From: Roridomyces roridus
Taxonomy: Eukaryota; Basidiomycota; Agaricomycetes; Agaricales; Mycenaceae
Assembly: GCA_029378245.1 (NCBI GenBank)
Contig: JARKIF010000002.1
Span: forward strand, 124,001 to 188,000
Direction: 5' to 3'
DNA: 64,000 nucleotides
In this document: positions 1 to 10,484 of the stretch, piece by piece
Position numbering within the stretch: position 1 is the first letter of the stretch
How the letters are laid out: every line of letters starts with the position of its first letter
Notes under the pieces: generated by a model
What the model saw: the letters and a program-made list of their open reading frames with translations, nothing else
Told to the model about the DNA's origin: nothing
Database searches by the model: none
Translations under genes and position numbers: made by a program

Positions 1-299
1 GCCGGTATGCGAATGTGTCTTGGAAGGGGAAGATCTGTTGGGAGCGGAAGAAGAGGGGGAGGGCGATGAATCTCAGGCGCTTCGAAGTACGAGAGATAGA
101 GTCGAGAGCAACTTCGGGGATCAAGTCCAAGATGCAAAGCCAGATTTCGGTGGGCAGCAGTATGTCGGATTCGGAAATCTTGGGTTTCTGGGGCTTCTAC
201 CACTGGAACTCGGTCTCTTTCAAGGACCGATTTGTTTGAAACACGTACCTTCCAGAATGCCAGAGTTGCGGAAGATTTCCGTGCCAGAGAGGGAGTCAT
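1..299 (-). CDS. F-box protein, 5' part only (runs off window), copy A
   Basis: Two-exon start of an F-box gene. Exon 1 (299-249) encodes 17 residues beginning MTPSLARKS; the intron is 248-188 (gtacgt...cag); exon 2 runs from 187 off the left edge. The sequence right after the splice contains the F-box core LLPTEIWLCILDLIPEVAL, followed by SRTSKRLRFIALPLFFRS, the usual 'cell context then LRR' arrangement of fungal F-box proteins. Such proteins act as substrate adaptors of SCF ubiquitin ligases via Skp1; the substrate cannot be guessed. Its start faces the Zn2Cys6 gene at 1091, giving a divergent promoter of about 790 bp. The intact 3' end may lie outside the window. Confidence 0.8.
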   Translation of the reverse strand, partial: MTPSLARKSSATLAFWKVRVSNKSVLERDRVPVVEAPETQDFRIRHTAAHRNLALHLGLDPRSCSRLYLSYFEAPEIHRPPPLLPLPTDLPLPRHIRIP

Positions 300-371
300 G
301 GTGAGTGTCAAGTTTGGCGCATCAGCTCGTGGGAATTTCGATGGACCTTTCGGGCCTTTCGGCCATCATCA

Positions 372-408
372 AGTGTGATGGTCTGGCATGCATCATGACC
401 ATCACACT
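372..408. repeat. Perfect 12-bp inverted repeat in divergent promoter, copy A
   Basis: AGTGTGATGGTC at 372-383 is exactly mirrored by GACCATCACACT at 397-408 with a 13-nt spacer. It lies about 70 bp upstream of the F-box start and about 680 bp upstream of the Zn2Cys6 start. It could be a dimeric transcription-factor site, a cruciform, or the footprint of a tiny transposon; no flanking target duplication was seen. The rest of 300-1090 shows no coding sequence. Confidence 0.6.
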
Positions 409-1090
409 CCCTCCTTCTCCGCCTCGCCACAGCCCGTCTGCGCAGCAGCACAGCTAGGAATTCCCTCTTGAGCTTGGGTCTTACCTCTTTGCACCACGTT
501 CCCAAAATGACTCTTGACAAGGCCTATCCACCTCCACCTCGGTTGAGACATGCCTCCATAAATTACCCATTCAGGAACTGGAAGCTGTTATCACCCCCAA
601 GTATCCCGGCGGACGTCAATTTTTGGCGGATTTTGAAAGCGACTTACTGCGTCCGTCTGGGGACCGGTATTCTCTTGCCCCTCCATTCCGTGATGTTCGT
701 ACCGAGTCATGCCCAATTGTCAGGCGGGTGCCACCCTTGAAAATAACTCAGCGCTCAACGCCGCCGGAGCTCCATTACCGTGTATCTGGGTCCATCAAGA
801 AGAGCTCTTTTTGTCGACGCCATCTGTTTCACCCCTCTGCCAGTCTTGCGCCCGTCCAAGATCAAGGATGGTATCAGGCCACAGCCGTCGGACTTTGATC
901 CTCGACGACTGTCCTCGTTGGGATCCCCGGCTTGCGAATTTTGCTCTGCGGTGCTCAATAGCCATTGGACCGACAATCCCTGCTGTGTAAAGCAGCCTTG
1001 CCATTCATTTTGCCAAATTGGACGGCTGTGAAGAGTCTCGGGAATTGACGCGGCAGGCCTTTCCTGATACATCCAGAGGGTCGAGTTGAG

Positions 1091-1672
1091 ATGTCGACTA
1101 CGTCTATGAAAGCTGTTAATGACTCGACCTCAAAGGTTCCAAAACGAGCACGGAGACCGCAGTCCAATATTAAAGCCCAGATTCTCGGACGCTCCTCTTC
1201 AATGGCCAGCCCCTACATTCCCTCACAGTTCGAGAGACGGACGAGAGTTTACATTGCATGCGTCAACTGCCGCAGACGCAAAATCAGGGTATGTTATCCT
1301 CTCGCCTCCCCGGTCGAAAGCACTGACGTATGTGATTCTCCAGTGCAAGTCGGGGGACTCGGAGGAGAAACCCTGCGAGCGATGCGTCAAGAAAGGGCTT
1401 CGCTGCGAATACGTGCCGGTAGACGACCGGCAGGACAGCAACGCCAACGAAAGCGCCAATACCTCCTTCGCCGCCCACCCCCAGATGTACCCTAGCCACC
1501 ATGGCCACCATGGCCACCACCGCGAGGCGGGTCCTCCGAGTGTCGACCCCCGCTCCAGGTACACCCAGCCGCAGCCCACAGGAAACAGCAGTCATCGACG
1601 AAACCCCGTCGGGCCTGGAGCTATGCACGCACTCCCCTCCGGACAAGGACCATACCCTGGCCACACTGTACC
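1091..1672 (+). pseudogene. Zn2Cys6 transcription factor gene, 3' end displaced by LINE insertion, copy A
   Basis: Exon 1 is 1091-1288, the intron 1289-1343 (gtatgt...cag, 55 nt) and exon 2 starts at 1344. The spliced protein contains RTRVYIACVNCRRRKIR then CKSGDSEEKPCERCVKKGLRCEY, a binuclear zinc cluster with all six cysteines; the intron falls inside the cluster between R and C. This domain binds DNA at CGG-type sites in fungal regulators. After the cluster comes a low-complexity His/Gly/Pro/Ser region (HHGHHGHH). The frame continues to a stop at 1770-1772, but from about 1673 the residues are encoded by repeat-rich transposon sequence, so the natural C-terminus is lost. A 9-bp repeat CACTGTACC (1664-1672 and 5271-5279) marks the likely insertion point. 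A truncated but DNA-binding protein of about 208 residues could still be made. Confidence 0.75.
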
Positions 1673-1689
1673 GAGTCATGCGAGAGTGA

Positions 1690-2000
1690 ACGAAAAAGCA
1701 TCGGAACTCGTTCGTAACTCGTTTCGGAACTGGATCAAGTTTCGACGGATAATCGACCATAATCGAAATTGATCTTTGACCGCCCTCGACGCGAATCGGA
1801 ACTGTCAGAATCGATTCTGGTCGATTCTCGGCTATTAACCGAGTTACGATCCAGTTCCGACCGAGTTACGAATCGAGTTCCTCCTCGAGAGGAGGAACAC
1901 CTCAAATTTTCGGAACTCGAGTTTCGATTCTCGTTCGGAACTCGACCAAAACTCGACCCAGAATCGAATCGAGTTCCGATCGAGTTCCGACCTCGTTTCG
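1690..2000. repeat. Degenerate short repeat rich in CGGAACTCG / CGAGTTCCGA, copy A
   Basis: About 300 bp made of variants of CGGAACTCG and its complement CGAGTTCCGA in both orientations, often joined by TCGATT or GATTC. It lies between the broken Zn2Cys6 coding sequence and the first recognisable LINE residues. It is translatable, but the resulting Arg/Glu/Ser-rich peptide looks like repeat-derived sequence rather than a protein domain. It could be the internal 5' end of the LINE or a separate satellite-like expansion. Confidence 0.6.
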
Positions 2001-2661
2001 TCCACTCTGACCTCCCCTATTTGAATCGTCATATCGCAATGGCACTCTTTTTAAACTACCAAATCATCAAGAGTGCCATTGGGGGACTACAGGAGAGGTC
2101 TGGACGGACCTACTTCAAGGAGGCCAAAATGAACCCTGCTGCTGTCCTACTTCGAGAGGGAACGCCAACAGAGCTGACAATTGATGTCCAGGCTGACCTC
2201 ATGTCTGCCAACCCGGGGATCAAACTGCGAGAAGGCAATCAACGGACCTTTACGAAAATCATTCGTTCTTTGAAAAAGCCGGCACAGAGAAAGTCGACAG
2301 CGTACAACCTGGACCGTATCAGATGCTCGATATATGAGCTTTTCAAATATACACCCACCGATAGCATCATTTGGAAATCCCTGCGTTCGAGAGATATTCC
2401 AAGGCTGGAACGAAACTTCTTATGGAAATGCATTCATGACATCTTCCGTGTTGGCAAATTCTGGGACCACATTCCCCACCTTGAAAGACTCGGGTCTTGC
2501 CCAACATGTGGTGTCCCAGAGTCCATGGAGCATATACTGCTGGAATGTGATGCTTTAGGTCGGAAGGAGATCTGGTCACTCGCTGAAAGATTGTGGAAAC
2601 TCAAATACCCCTTGTGGCCATCCCTCAGCTGGGGTTTGATATTGGGTGGCGGTGATGAGCA

Positions 2662-4146
2662 TGGAATTTGACTGCCCTTGAAAGCACGCTTTTTGCACGA
2701 TTTCAGATGTGGTTTCCATACTATATGATCTCAATATGAGAGCTGATGTCGAGCCCAGAGACAGTCAGTATGGTGGATACTTTAGAGTACTATACAGGTT
2801 GAAGGGTATTTACCTGGATACGACTGATGGACTCACTCCGAAACATGTAGGAGGTGTGGATACCTGCCTTACCAATGGGATACACCAATTAAACAGTTCT
2901 TAACCGTTGTACGATTGTCAGCAGTTCGAACCTTGGTGCAAGTGCAATTCGGAGGTTCGGGAGTTCACGGAATGATGGGCAAGTCGGCCGAATGACCTGA
3001 AACATGAGCAGACCGCCGAGACGGGTCCGATGGAAGTGACGTAGTAGCCGGAACAAGTGGATTCCGGCTCGGATACGGACTTTTAGTCAAGTATCTGCTG
3101 GTATCCGAGACCAAGAGTGGGAGATATGGGTATCGTTCGAAACCTACAACACGTGGGAGTACGTTTTGAGGCCATACTCTGGAGGGGAAGAAGGGATACA
3201 AGATATCCAAACTGTCCGAGTCATGGATCAGTGATGGAATCACGAGATAACATGCTGAATCATGGCTTGGCGCTCTGGCTGACTGAGCACCAGTGCCAGA
3301 TCAACCAATCAGGTCGTTTCTATTCAGGATACGTGGGAGATTCATCATTATTGCGCCATTCATTTGTACTATCATATGATTCCCGGACATGTATAAAGTA
3401 GATAGAGTGTTACCCAAGAGGGCAGCGGATACTTCCCCCACTAGCAAGCTACCAGCTGCGACTACGGGATTTGTCCGAGGCTTTCGAAGGTGCATTGCGT
3501 AGAATAAGCAATCGCCCTTGAAAATCTAAATTGTTGTTTTGTTGGCTCCCGTTGTGTGAATCGAGTTTGAAGCATAGTTTGGTTCGAGTGCAAGTTGGAT
3601 TGTGATTAGGGTTTCAGCTCAGTGGCAGCTTTGGAAGGCTTGCTACGGCTTGGTACGGTTTGTGTGTCAGTTAGGGTCTGGTTGTGTGTTCAGTGTCAGG
3701 AATTGGTTCAGGAATTGTTGGAATTTGTGAAATCCGTGTTGTATCGGTCGCTGTCGTCTTCAGATACCAGTGTAAAAGGGATTGAGAGACCCAAATACCT
3801 GCTTTATTGCAAAAACCCGGCTTTAGCCAAACTCAATCTATCTTTTGTGTTAGCTGTGAAGCTTTAAAATCTACCAAACGCTTTAGAATTGTCATTCTTG
3901 GTTCATATCAAGGATCTTGATTCGCAATACAAAACTCGACCACTCATATCGAGACAATATCACAGTATTCCCTACAACCTTTCATAAGGCCCTGTACTAG
4001 GGACTTATACTCGCCTTCGCCTGCTGTCAATATAGTTGTCACTCGCCCCGGAGCTTCGTGATTGGGTTGTTTAGATATAGATTCGTCTGTATCGAGACTC
4101 ATCTAGTCTTGTTGTTTCGAGTTGGTTGATTTCTATAGTAGGTTTA
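2662..4146. mobile_element. Insertion inside the LINE, probably a long solo LTR, copy A
   Basis: The LINE coding sequence is interrupted between GLILGGGDE and the GLARFENPKG region. The interruption is bounded by a 5-bp repeat GAGCA (2657-2661 and 4147-4151), starts with TG and ends with TTTA. It has no long reading frame, contains TATAAAG at about 3392, and is about 1485 bp. This fits a large solo LTR with a 5-bp target duplication, but the end is not the canonical CA, so another non-coding insertion type is possible. Confidence 0.45.
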
Positions 4147-4578
4147 GAGCACATACATCAGCGGCCTTGCCAGGTTTGAAAACCCGAAAGGCCAGCTCTG
4201 GATGGAGAAGAACCGCCTGTTCTCGATCATTATATCCACGTCGGTTTATTTGATTTGGAAAATTCGGAATGAGAGAACATTTGACATCCATAAGCCGATG
4301 AGTGATGCGGAAATCCATAACTGTTGGGTGGCAGCAATAAACTTGGCACTCAAACGTGATACAATCCTAATAAACCGTGGCCGGTTTGGCCGTCTAGCTA
4401 TCCACAAAGATGTGGTCCTCCGTACCTGGAGTGGAACCCTTCGAGAGGAAGAATCCTTACCGGATGACTGGAGTAAATCAAAGGGGGTTTTAGTGGGTAT
4501 ATGGCCCGTATCGAGCAGAAATGGAATAGGTTAACTGCGGCCAGAGCCCCACACTTAGGTTTGAATCTTGTGCGTAAT

Positions 4579-5125
4579 TGTTACGATCCGATTCCAAAAG
4601 ACAAGTCCGGAGTAGATGCCGGAACTCCGGTAGTGACCGGAGTTGGAGGGAGTGGACCGGAGGAGCGATCTAAGAGCACCACAGAGGAGTAGGGTGTCAA
4701 AGACGCCTTGCTATGTTGATAGGAAGGGAAGGAGTAGGAACCAGCCAAGACGAGTAGTCAAGAACGTCAATTATCAACTAAGGTTGAATACAGTTAAGGA
4801 AAGTCTTATATACGAGTAAGTAGAGATATATGTCATTACCACAGACCAATAATAGAAACGGACTTATGCGGCTATGTGGATATAAGCTGATTAAGTCCGC
4901 ACGGAATGATCAAGTGGATATCCTGATGAATACCAAGTCCGGGGGAAACGCTCAGATACCTTCATCGCGTGAAAACCCGAGTACCCGGATAGAACCGAGG
5001 AGCGCGTGATGCGCTTCGACGTCGGGAGGAATCCCGACGTGACCGGAGTTGAGTACCGGAGTTGAGTACCGGAGTTGGGTACCGGAGTTGAGGTACCGGA
5101 GTTGGTGTTGGAACGGGACATAACA
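4579..5125. mobile_element. Solo LTR, Ty3/gypsy-like, copy A
   Basis: Starts TGTTACGATCC and ends GGGACATAACA, giving TGTTA/TAACA terminal inverted repeats with the canonical TG...CA ends. It is flanked by an exact 5-bp target duplication GTAAT (4574-4578 and 5126-5130). Length is 547 bp, typical of a solo LTR left by recombination between two LTRs. It sits in the 3' untranslated tail of the LINE, so it inserted after the LINE did. It contains a tandem 13-14 bp repeat near its right end. Confidence 0.85.
5042..5105. repeat. Tandem ACCGGAGTTGAGT repeat (about five units), copy A
   Basis: Five head-to-tail variants of ACCGGAGTTGRGT with 13-14 bp spacing inside the right part of the solo LTR. 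Related ACCGGAG words also occur near 4636-4670 in its left part, so the motif belongs to the LTR and may be a regulatory array of the retroelement. Confidence 0.8.
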
Positions 5126-5279
5126 GTAATGGCATTTCCTCCTGGACTGTTTCCCAGCTATATTGGTTCTTCCAATTCAACAAGCGGATATGCTTAGAAT
5201 GCTTTGCAGACTTTGTCATGTTATTCCAAACGCTCCAAAAAAAAAAAAAAAATCGCACGCCGTGCGTCCCCACTGTACC

Positions 5280-6079
5280 ATCCTTCTCCAGAGAGCATCC
5301 ATCCATCCAATGCTGAGAGAAAACCGCCAATTATCCGCAAACGCTGTCACAACAGGCGGCGAGGGTAGAATGCAGAGGGCTTAATGTGCGTTTAATGCGT
5401 TTGACCGTTGATGACATCGGAAGCACCGCGCCAAGATAGGATGGAGGTGCGGTAGGTGAGGGCAAGAGCAGAGAGGTAACGCCGGATCAGAGCATCGCCA
5501 CCGGCCAAACTTCCCGCCCTCCCGAGAGCTTGATCACTGCCAGGGCGCTGAGGCGGGAGAGCCCGAACACCGCTCGGCATGACATCCGAAACCCCTGAGT
5601 AATGAAATAAATACTGGGACCGAGCTGCGAGAAAAACTTGGGGAGCTTCTGAGGCACGGAAATAAAAAGTTGGAGCAGAAAACAAAAATAAAGTGCATTT
5701 GATTAAATCACCAACTTGAGTGGCATAGTGGAGCCGTGACCGTGTTTTTAAGCGCGTCGAACAATGGCACTGAAGCACACCGATCACACCATCAGAAGAC
5801 ATGTCCGGATTTGAATCAGAGGTGCCCATGGGCCAGCCGTTTTGTCCGGACTAAGGATCAGACGACACACCGCCAAGGACCATTTTTGTCCGGACTCGTA
5901 TCATAGATGAGTGCCGATTTCAAATTTTTTGTCCGGACTATGGGATCATACGTCCGTGCGGTATTATCACGGGTCCTGCAATGTGGCAAGTTGAATAGTT
6001 CAACAAAATAAACAAAACCCCAACTTCCGTCATTCAGAACTCGTCAATAAATAAATAAATGAACCATATTCGAATACAT
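5280..6079. mobile_element. Gene-free stretch with a partial MITE sharing the GTCCGGACT family end, copy A
   Basis: No convincing gene is present. The segment around 5840-5976 carries three copies of TTTTGTCCGGACT (about 5850, 5887, 5930) and ends with TTATCACGGGTCCT (to 5976). This is the same terminal sequence as the complete element at 11558-12022. I could not find the matching left end AGGACCCGTGATAA, so the element is probably 5'-deleted. A 145-codon minus-strand frame covers 5392-5829 but overlaps the element and has no recognisable feature. Confidence 0.55.
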
Positions 6080-8342
6080 TCAATAAACAACCAACGCCGC
6101 GGCCAAGAACAACCCAAGCAACACCGTGTATTCCGGCGTCCCATGTACTTTGCCTCCGTCGTTCTTGTGGTCCCCAGTAGTATCAGTAGTCCCGGTCGCA
6201 TTCTGCACCTCCGAACTCGTGGTGATATTCTCAATTACACTGACATCCCCCGCCACGGCGCCAGTAGGGACGTCATACGGGTCAGGCACGGGGGGGCGCG
6301 TCCCTCCGGGCGGGATGACGGTGACGACTTGAGTGTTATCCTGCGGGCTGGGCATGCTACCCGTGCGCAGGAAGTTTCTCGAGAGAGCCGCCGCGGTACC
6401 TGCTGGGCCGGTCACTGTACAATTGCCGGTGAGACCCCCCATTTCTTTCCGAGAAATCAACACGCTTACTTGAGATCGAAATCTGAAGTCATCCACAAAA
6501 TCTCCTTCGAGGAAGTCACGGGCGTCTGCGCGGGAACCTGGAATGGCCATGCGGTGCACATCAACAGGAGCTGCCAGGTTTGGGTGTAGATGATCAAGGC
6601 AGTATCGTTCTATGAAGCACCGCAATGATGAGAAATTGTGTTGGGTTGAATGTACACTGGAACTCACAGGCTGTGCGTCGATGCTAAAGTTATTGAAGCC
6701 CTCAAATGTCTTCGCGCTGTCCTCGATCGCAGGAAACCCAGACAATTAGCGGTCAGAGTCTAGAGTCTACCTAAAACCGATTGGGACTCACGAAAATCAG
6801 AACACAACAATGGCGAAACGACCGTCTCGCGAATATCAAAAACGGGTTGATATCCAAACAAACTGGCATTGCCATGGAGCGATTGGTTGAGCGCAAAATT
6901 GAAGAGCGGAAAGTCGGGGTTGGATCGGAAACTGGCAGCGACTGCGAACCGGAGATCGGTGGCCGTGACGGGGGCGTTGCAGAGCGTGCCGGGGCCACAA
7001 CTGGGCGCTGCAAGTGGCGTCTCGATGGCCTGTGCCAGCAGAGTTTCCCAGGCCTGCGCTAGTGAGAATTCTGATCCAAGCAAGCAGGATATCATGCTCA
7101 TTTTGACGACACTGCCATTGCCTTGGCCATAGCAGGGGCAGGTGGGATCGGTCATGCAGAAGAAATCGGAGCGAAGGAGCAAGCGATTGGTGGCAGCCAC
7201 CTGGTCCGAGATCATCTCTTGGAATGCCTGCATTAAGATCATTAAGTTATCCGAACTTGAAGCTTGAAGCCCGGCAAAAGACCATACCATTCCGTGAGGG
7301 ATCACAGCGTCGATGACAAAGCGACCGACGCGCTCAGGGAATTGAGCGACATATGCTGCACCGACGAACGTCCCACTGGCATCAAAACGTCAGTGCTCTT
7401 CTCGTTTACATCTGTTGTAAGACGTACTATGATACCCCGTCGAAATGAATTATCTCGTATCCGAGCGCAGCGCGCACAGTGTCCATGTCCTGGATAAACT
7501 CCGCCGTACTGACAAACTGCAGCAGCCCCGGAGGCGTGGTATTATTGCAAGACGCCAAGAAGCCGCGCATGGCAACTTGATATGCGTTGTACTCCTCTTC
7601 GGAAGTCGGGCTGATTCCCCGGTGAGCATCGAGAAAAATCCTGTAAATGAAAGAGATATACAAAGGATGGGGTATGTCATTGAAAAACGCGCCCGAGGTA
7701 CAGTTCAAAGGGGTGGAGAATTCCAGACCTCGCATGTTGATTGCTGGGGGCAAATTAGTTCAAAAGCGAGATTCATAGATTGGATTACTTGCCAAGAATA
7801 TCAAAGTCGTCCATCAGCTCGGTGAAAGTACTCGAAAGATTGAGGGCGTTCTCCCAGGCTTAGGGAGCTGCGGGAATCCCTGGGCCGCCTCCAATGCGGC
7901 GTCAGGAACGATAAAATCATTTCAATTGTCCGACTAACCTGGGTGACTGCGAGGGAGTTAGATTATGGAAGACAGGAAACAGAAAGGACAAACAATATAT
8001 CACACCCTGTGGATTTGCCGGTCGATTCATGGCAAATCCGACCGTGATATTCGCGACAGGGTCAAAGGGCTTCGAGTAGTCCATTGGGACGTCAATTTCT
8101 GCATAATATAAGCGCCAGTCCAGCAAGGAAATAGACCACGCACCCCCACATTGCAGCGACGAAGGAAGGGGCATGTCCGCGGTAATATTGAGTCCTTGCA
8201 GAGCCGGCGGGATTCTCGTGTGGCAGTCCAACCACCTGATAGTCTGGTTTTCTGCACGACGTTGCAATGGAACATAAAAAGAGGAAGCAGGGGTAACGGC
8301 GCCGATGAGGGCAAGCGAAAAGAAAAGAAGCTGGGAAGCCAT
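6080..8342 (-). pseudogene. Secreted TAP-like alpha/beta hydrolase (S33-type peptidase), decayed, copy A
   Basis: The N-terminus MASQLLFFSLALIGAVTPASS is a signal peptide. It is followed by the family features LDCHTRIP..., CGG, AEIDVPMDYSKPFDPVANITVGFA, the nucleophile elbow DGVSYGTFVG (Ser in GxSxG, split by an intron), a Cys-rich cap region and LLLMCTAWPFQVP. The C-terminus is a Ser/Thr-rich stretch ending in a hydrophobic tail (GLFLAAALVVY), suggesting a GPI anchor. At least six introns are visible, one of them GC-AG (7744-7792). Lesions: the expected NPGGPG oxyanion segment after VIY is not readable; PQLPK and AWENALNLSS are in different frames around 7855-7870; and the segment that should hold the catalytic His between DFDLK and the C-terminal region is missing. 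Both copies share these faults, so it is probably an old pseudogene. Confidence 0.65.
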
Positions 8343-9041
8343 CGGCAAGATGCAAAAGCAGGAGTCAAGAGGAATGGATCTCCAGGGTTCGATTTGTTAG
8401 ACTTTATACGCTCTTGATCTTGGGTCCGCAGCACTTTTGGCAAGTTCACGTGTTGTACTCCGCAGCGTTTGGAGGCAAGTTGGCACTGCATTGGTCCGAC
8501 GAGAATCGGGAATTGAGTTGGAGGCGGTCTTTAATGATGACGGTTCTGAGTGTCGTCATGGACGAGGACGAATTGCACTTGGCAACGAGGAGGCGGGCGA
8601 ATCGGATTACTTAGACTGCGGCCGATCTGACGATTCCAGGGCTGAGGGCGCGCGAGTGCAATTGTCATGGCTGTAAGTCGCGAAGCTGAGGTTTCAGAAG
8701 GGGCACGGGGAGATGGGACCGGTGGATTGGAGCCTGCCATCTCGAGCGAAGGGGAACCAGACATGGAGGTGAAAGGAAATAGTGAGCACTGATTGGTCGG
8801 CTGATCGTGATGCGGGAAACAAACAAGGCTAGACAAATGCGTCTGTCGAAGCTGTGCGAAAATTCTTGGAAAATTCTGAAATTAAAGGAGGTTCTTATAA
8901 GCTAGACTAAATTTTGTTCTATGCCAGCGCAGGGGTCATAAAGAGAAAGAGAAGAAAATCCAGGAGAAGCCGTAATATCAAATCTGATGTGATGGCGGGC
9001 GGTCTAGGCCTTCTGAATCTCTTCCCTCCTCACAACTCAGC
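8343..9041. other. Intergenic region between hydrolase and F-box relic, copy A
   Basis: About 700 bp between two divergently oriented gene remnants. Reading frames here are short and show no domain. An A/T-rich stretch with TTATAAG lies about 150 bp before the F-box start. Confidence 0.5.
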
Positions 9042-10190
9042 ATGTCAGACTCCGTCCCACAAGAGTTAGTCGATTTCATCGTCAAAAATCTCAAGGGCGA
9101 CACGCCAAGCCTCAAATCATGCTCCTTCGCCGCACGCACATTCGTTGGGCCCTCTCAGGCTCATCTTTCGGAAGATCGAGTTCTCCCTCCTCCAGAAACA
9201 ACTCGTACAGCAACCCATGCCAGAGATTTCACAAAACCATCACTTCGTCCTCACCTCACGACGCTCGTCGAGGAATTGCTGGTGGGCTCCGAGACGTCTT
9301 TCGAGTACGACGCAGACGGGCAGTATCCCGAAGAACGCCACCCTTTTGGGTCATGTCCAGCCAGACGCTGGCCCTCGTTCTCCCCCTCTTTATCTATAGG
9401 CTGAGGCGGATATCCGTAGTAGAGAATTTGCCCGGGGAATGGAACGGCGGCGGGGACTTCAGCATGAAGTGGAGCACACTGGGCCGCTCCCTCAAATCCG
9501 CGCTTACCGACGTCTTTTCCTCGCCAACGCGCAACTGCGCGGAATCGTTATTCATTCTCCCAAGGACCTGCTTTCCCTGTTCAGCGATGCAACAGCGCTC
9601 AAGTGTCTCTCGCTCTCCCGCGTCTACTTCGAGAGAGACTTCGAGCAGCCGTGGCAACCGCGCGAAGCCTGGCCAGAAGCGCAGCCCTGGAGACCGCAGC
9701 TGACGCTTCTTCCTTAATCCCCGCATCGACCTCTCCCAAATCATCTCTTTCACTGTCGCTTCGGATGTGACTGGAATGAAAAACGCGGTGATCGCGGCTG
9801 TTGTTGCACATAATCGTGTTCAAGATCTGGATGTTTATCGTCCCCCAAGTGAGTCATTCTCCGCGCGGCTTGGACTCATTATTCACCTCTAGTAGGACTT
9901 GATATCAACCCACCATGTCAGATACTTTTAAAGCCATCCCAATGCATTCTCAGCTGGAGAGCATCACCTTTGACGGCATAATGTGGACCATGTTGCGATC
10001 CTTGAACGATACAATCGAGTCTCTCGTGGTGGGACTTCCCTCGCTGAGGAGGGTGGAAATCCGCGTTACCCCACACGAGTCGAAGGATTTCCCGGGATGG
10101 TCAGTTGTCAGTTGTCATTCGAGACTTTTTGCCTTCCCTTGAAAGTCGGGGGTTGTTGAACGTATCCGAGTTTGACAGTTTGAATCAACT
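9042..10190 (+). pseudogene. F-box/LRR protein pseudogene, copy A
   Basis: The start MSDSVPQELVDFIVKNL...SLKSCSFAARTFVGPSQAHL is an F-box of the type that opens many basidiomycete F-box proteins. The homologous continuation is spread over all three frames: FRKIEFSLLQKQ in one; TTLVEELLVGSETSFEYDADGQY in the first; RISVVENLPGEWNGGGDFSMKWST, then LRGIVIHSPKDLLSLFSDATALKCLSLSRVYF in others; and SQLESITFDGIMWTMLRSLNDTIESLVVGLPSLRRVEI near the end. The shifts occur inside recognisable segments rather than at GT-AG boundaries, so this is a frameshifted relic of a protein of about 380 residues. Confidence 0.75.
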
Positions 10191-10405
10191 TTTCTTCCAA
10201 TCGACAACCTGACTGAATTTTACTCACAGAAAAAAACAGTTTTGTAGATTGGGAATAGGATCAAAATCGCACAAATTGTGCGACTTGGAGGCAATCCGTC
10301 TCCCTCGGCCGAGGGACTCGGAAATGCAGTGGATGCGAGAATTGAGCGCTTTTTTTTTTTGGCTGAGTCTAGATCTTCGGCCACCGCCGTTCCCAAGGTT
10401 GCACT

Positions 10406-10475
10406 TAGTCCCAGCACCCGACCGCCACGCAGGGCTCCCAAATTAGGATGTCGTGGCGGTCGGGTGCTGAGACTA
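10406..10475. mobile_element. 70-bp hairpin MITE with 9-bp target duplication, copy A
   Basis: 24-bp arms at 10406-10429 and 10452-10475 are inverted repeats with one mismatch (TAGTCCCAGCACCCG... and ...CGGGTGCTGAGACTA), around a 22-nt loop. Immediately outside both ends is GGTTGCACT (10397-10405 and 10476-10484). The element is almost all terminal repeat, so it is a miniature inverted-repeat transposon; an 8-9 bp duplication points to the hAT or Mutator superfamily. Confidence 0.8.
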
Positions 10476-10484
10476 GGTTGCACT

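Larger units (their letters stand above)
1673..5270 (+). mobile_element. 5'-truncated LINE (non-LTR retrotransposon) with nested insertions, copy A
   Basis: The conserved C-terminus of a fungal LINE polyprotein is readable in two pieces. 2030-2655 encodes SIIWKSLRSRDIPRLERNFLWK... with a CPTCGVPESMEHILLEC (CxxC...H...C) knuckle. About 4147-4534 encodes LIWKIRNERTF, then LRTWSGTLREEESLPDDW and GVLVGI, the familiar end of these elements. A 16-A tract at 5237-5252 ends it. No reverse-transcriptase core is present, so this is a 5'-truncated, dead copy. The flanking 9-bp repeat CACTGTACC suggests a target-site duplication, although 18 nt separate the A tract from the right repeat. The reading frame is off by one across the internal insertion, showing decay. 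Confidence 0.8.

Noticed and set aside
5042..5105. Evenly spaced short repeats resembling a CRISPR array
   Set aside because: Units are contiguous, without unique spacers, inside a fungal LTR; this is a simple tandem repeat.
5392..5829. 145-codon minus-strand frame as a small gene
   Set aside because: It overlaps the partial MITE at its start, lacks recognisable features and shows no splice or promoter support.
6059..6589. 176-codon plus-strand frame
   Set aside because: Antisense to the last exons of the hydrolase, with no domain; the minus-strand frame has the family features and splice sites.
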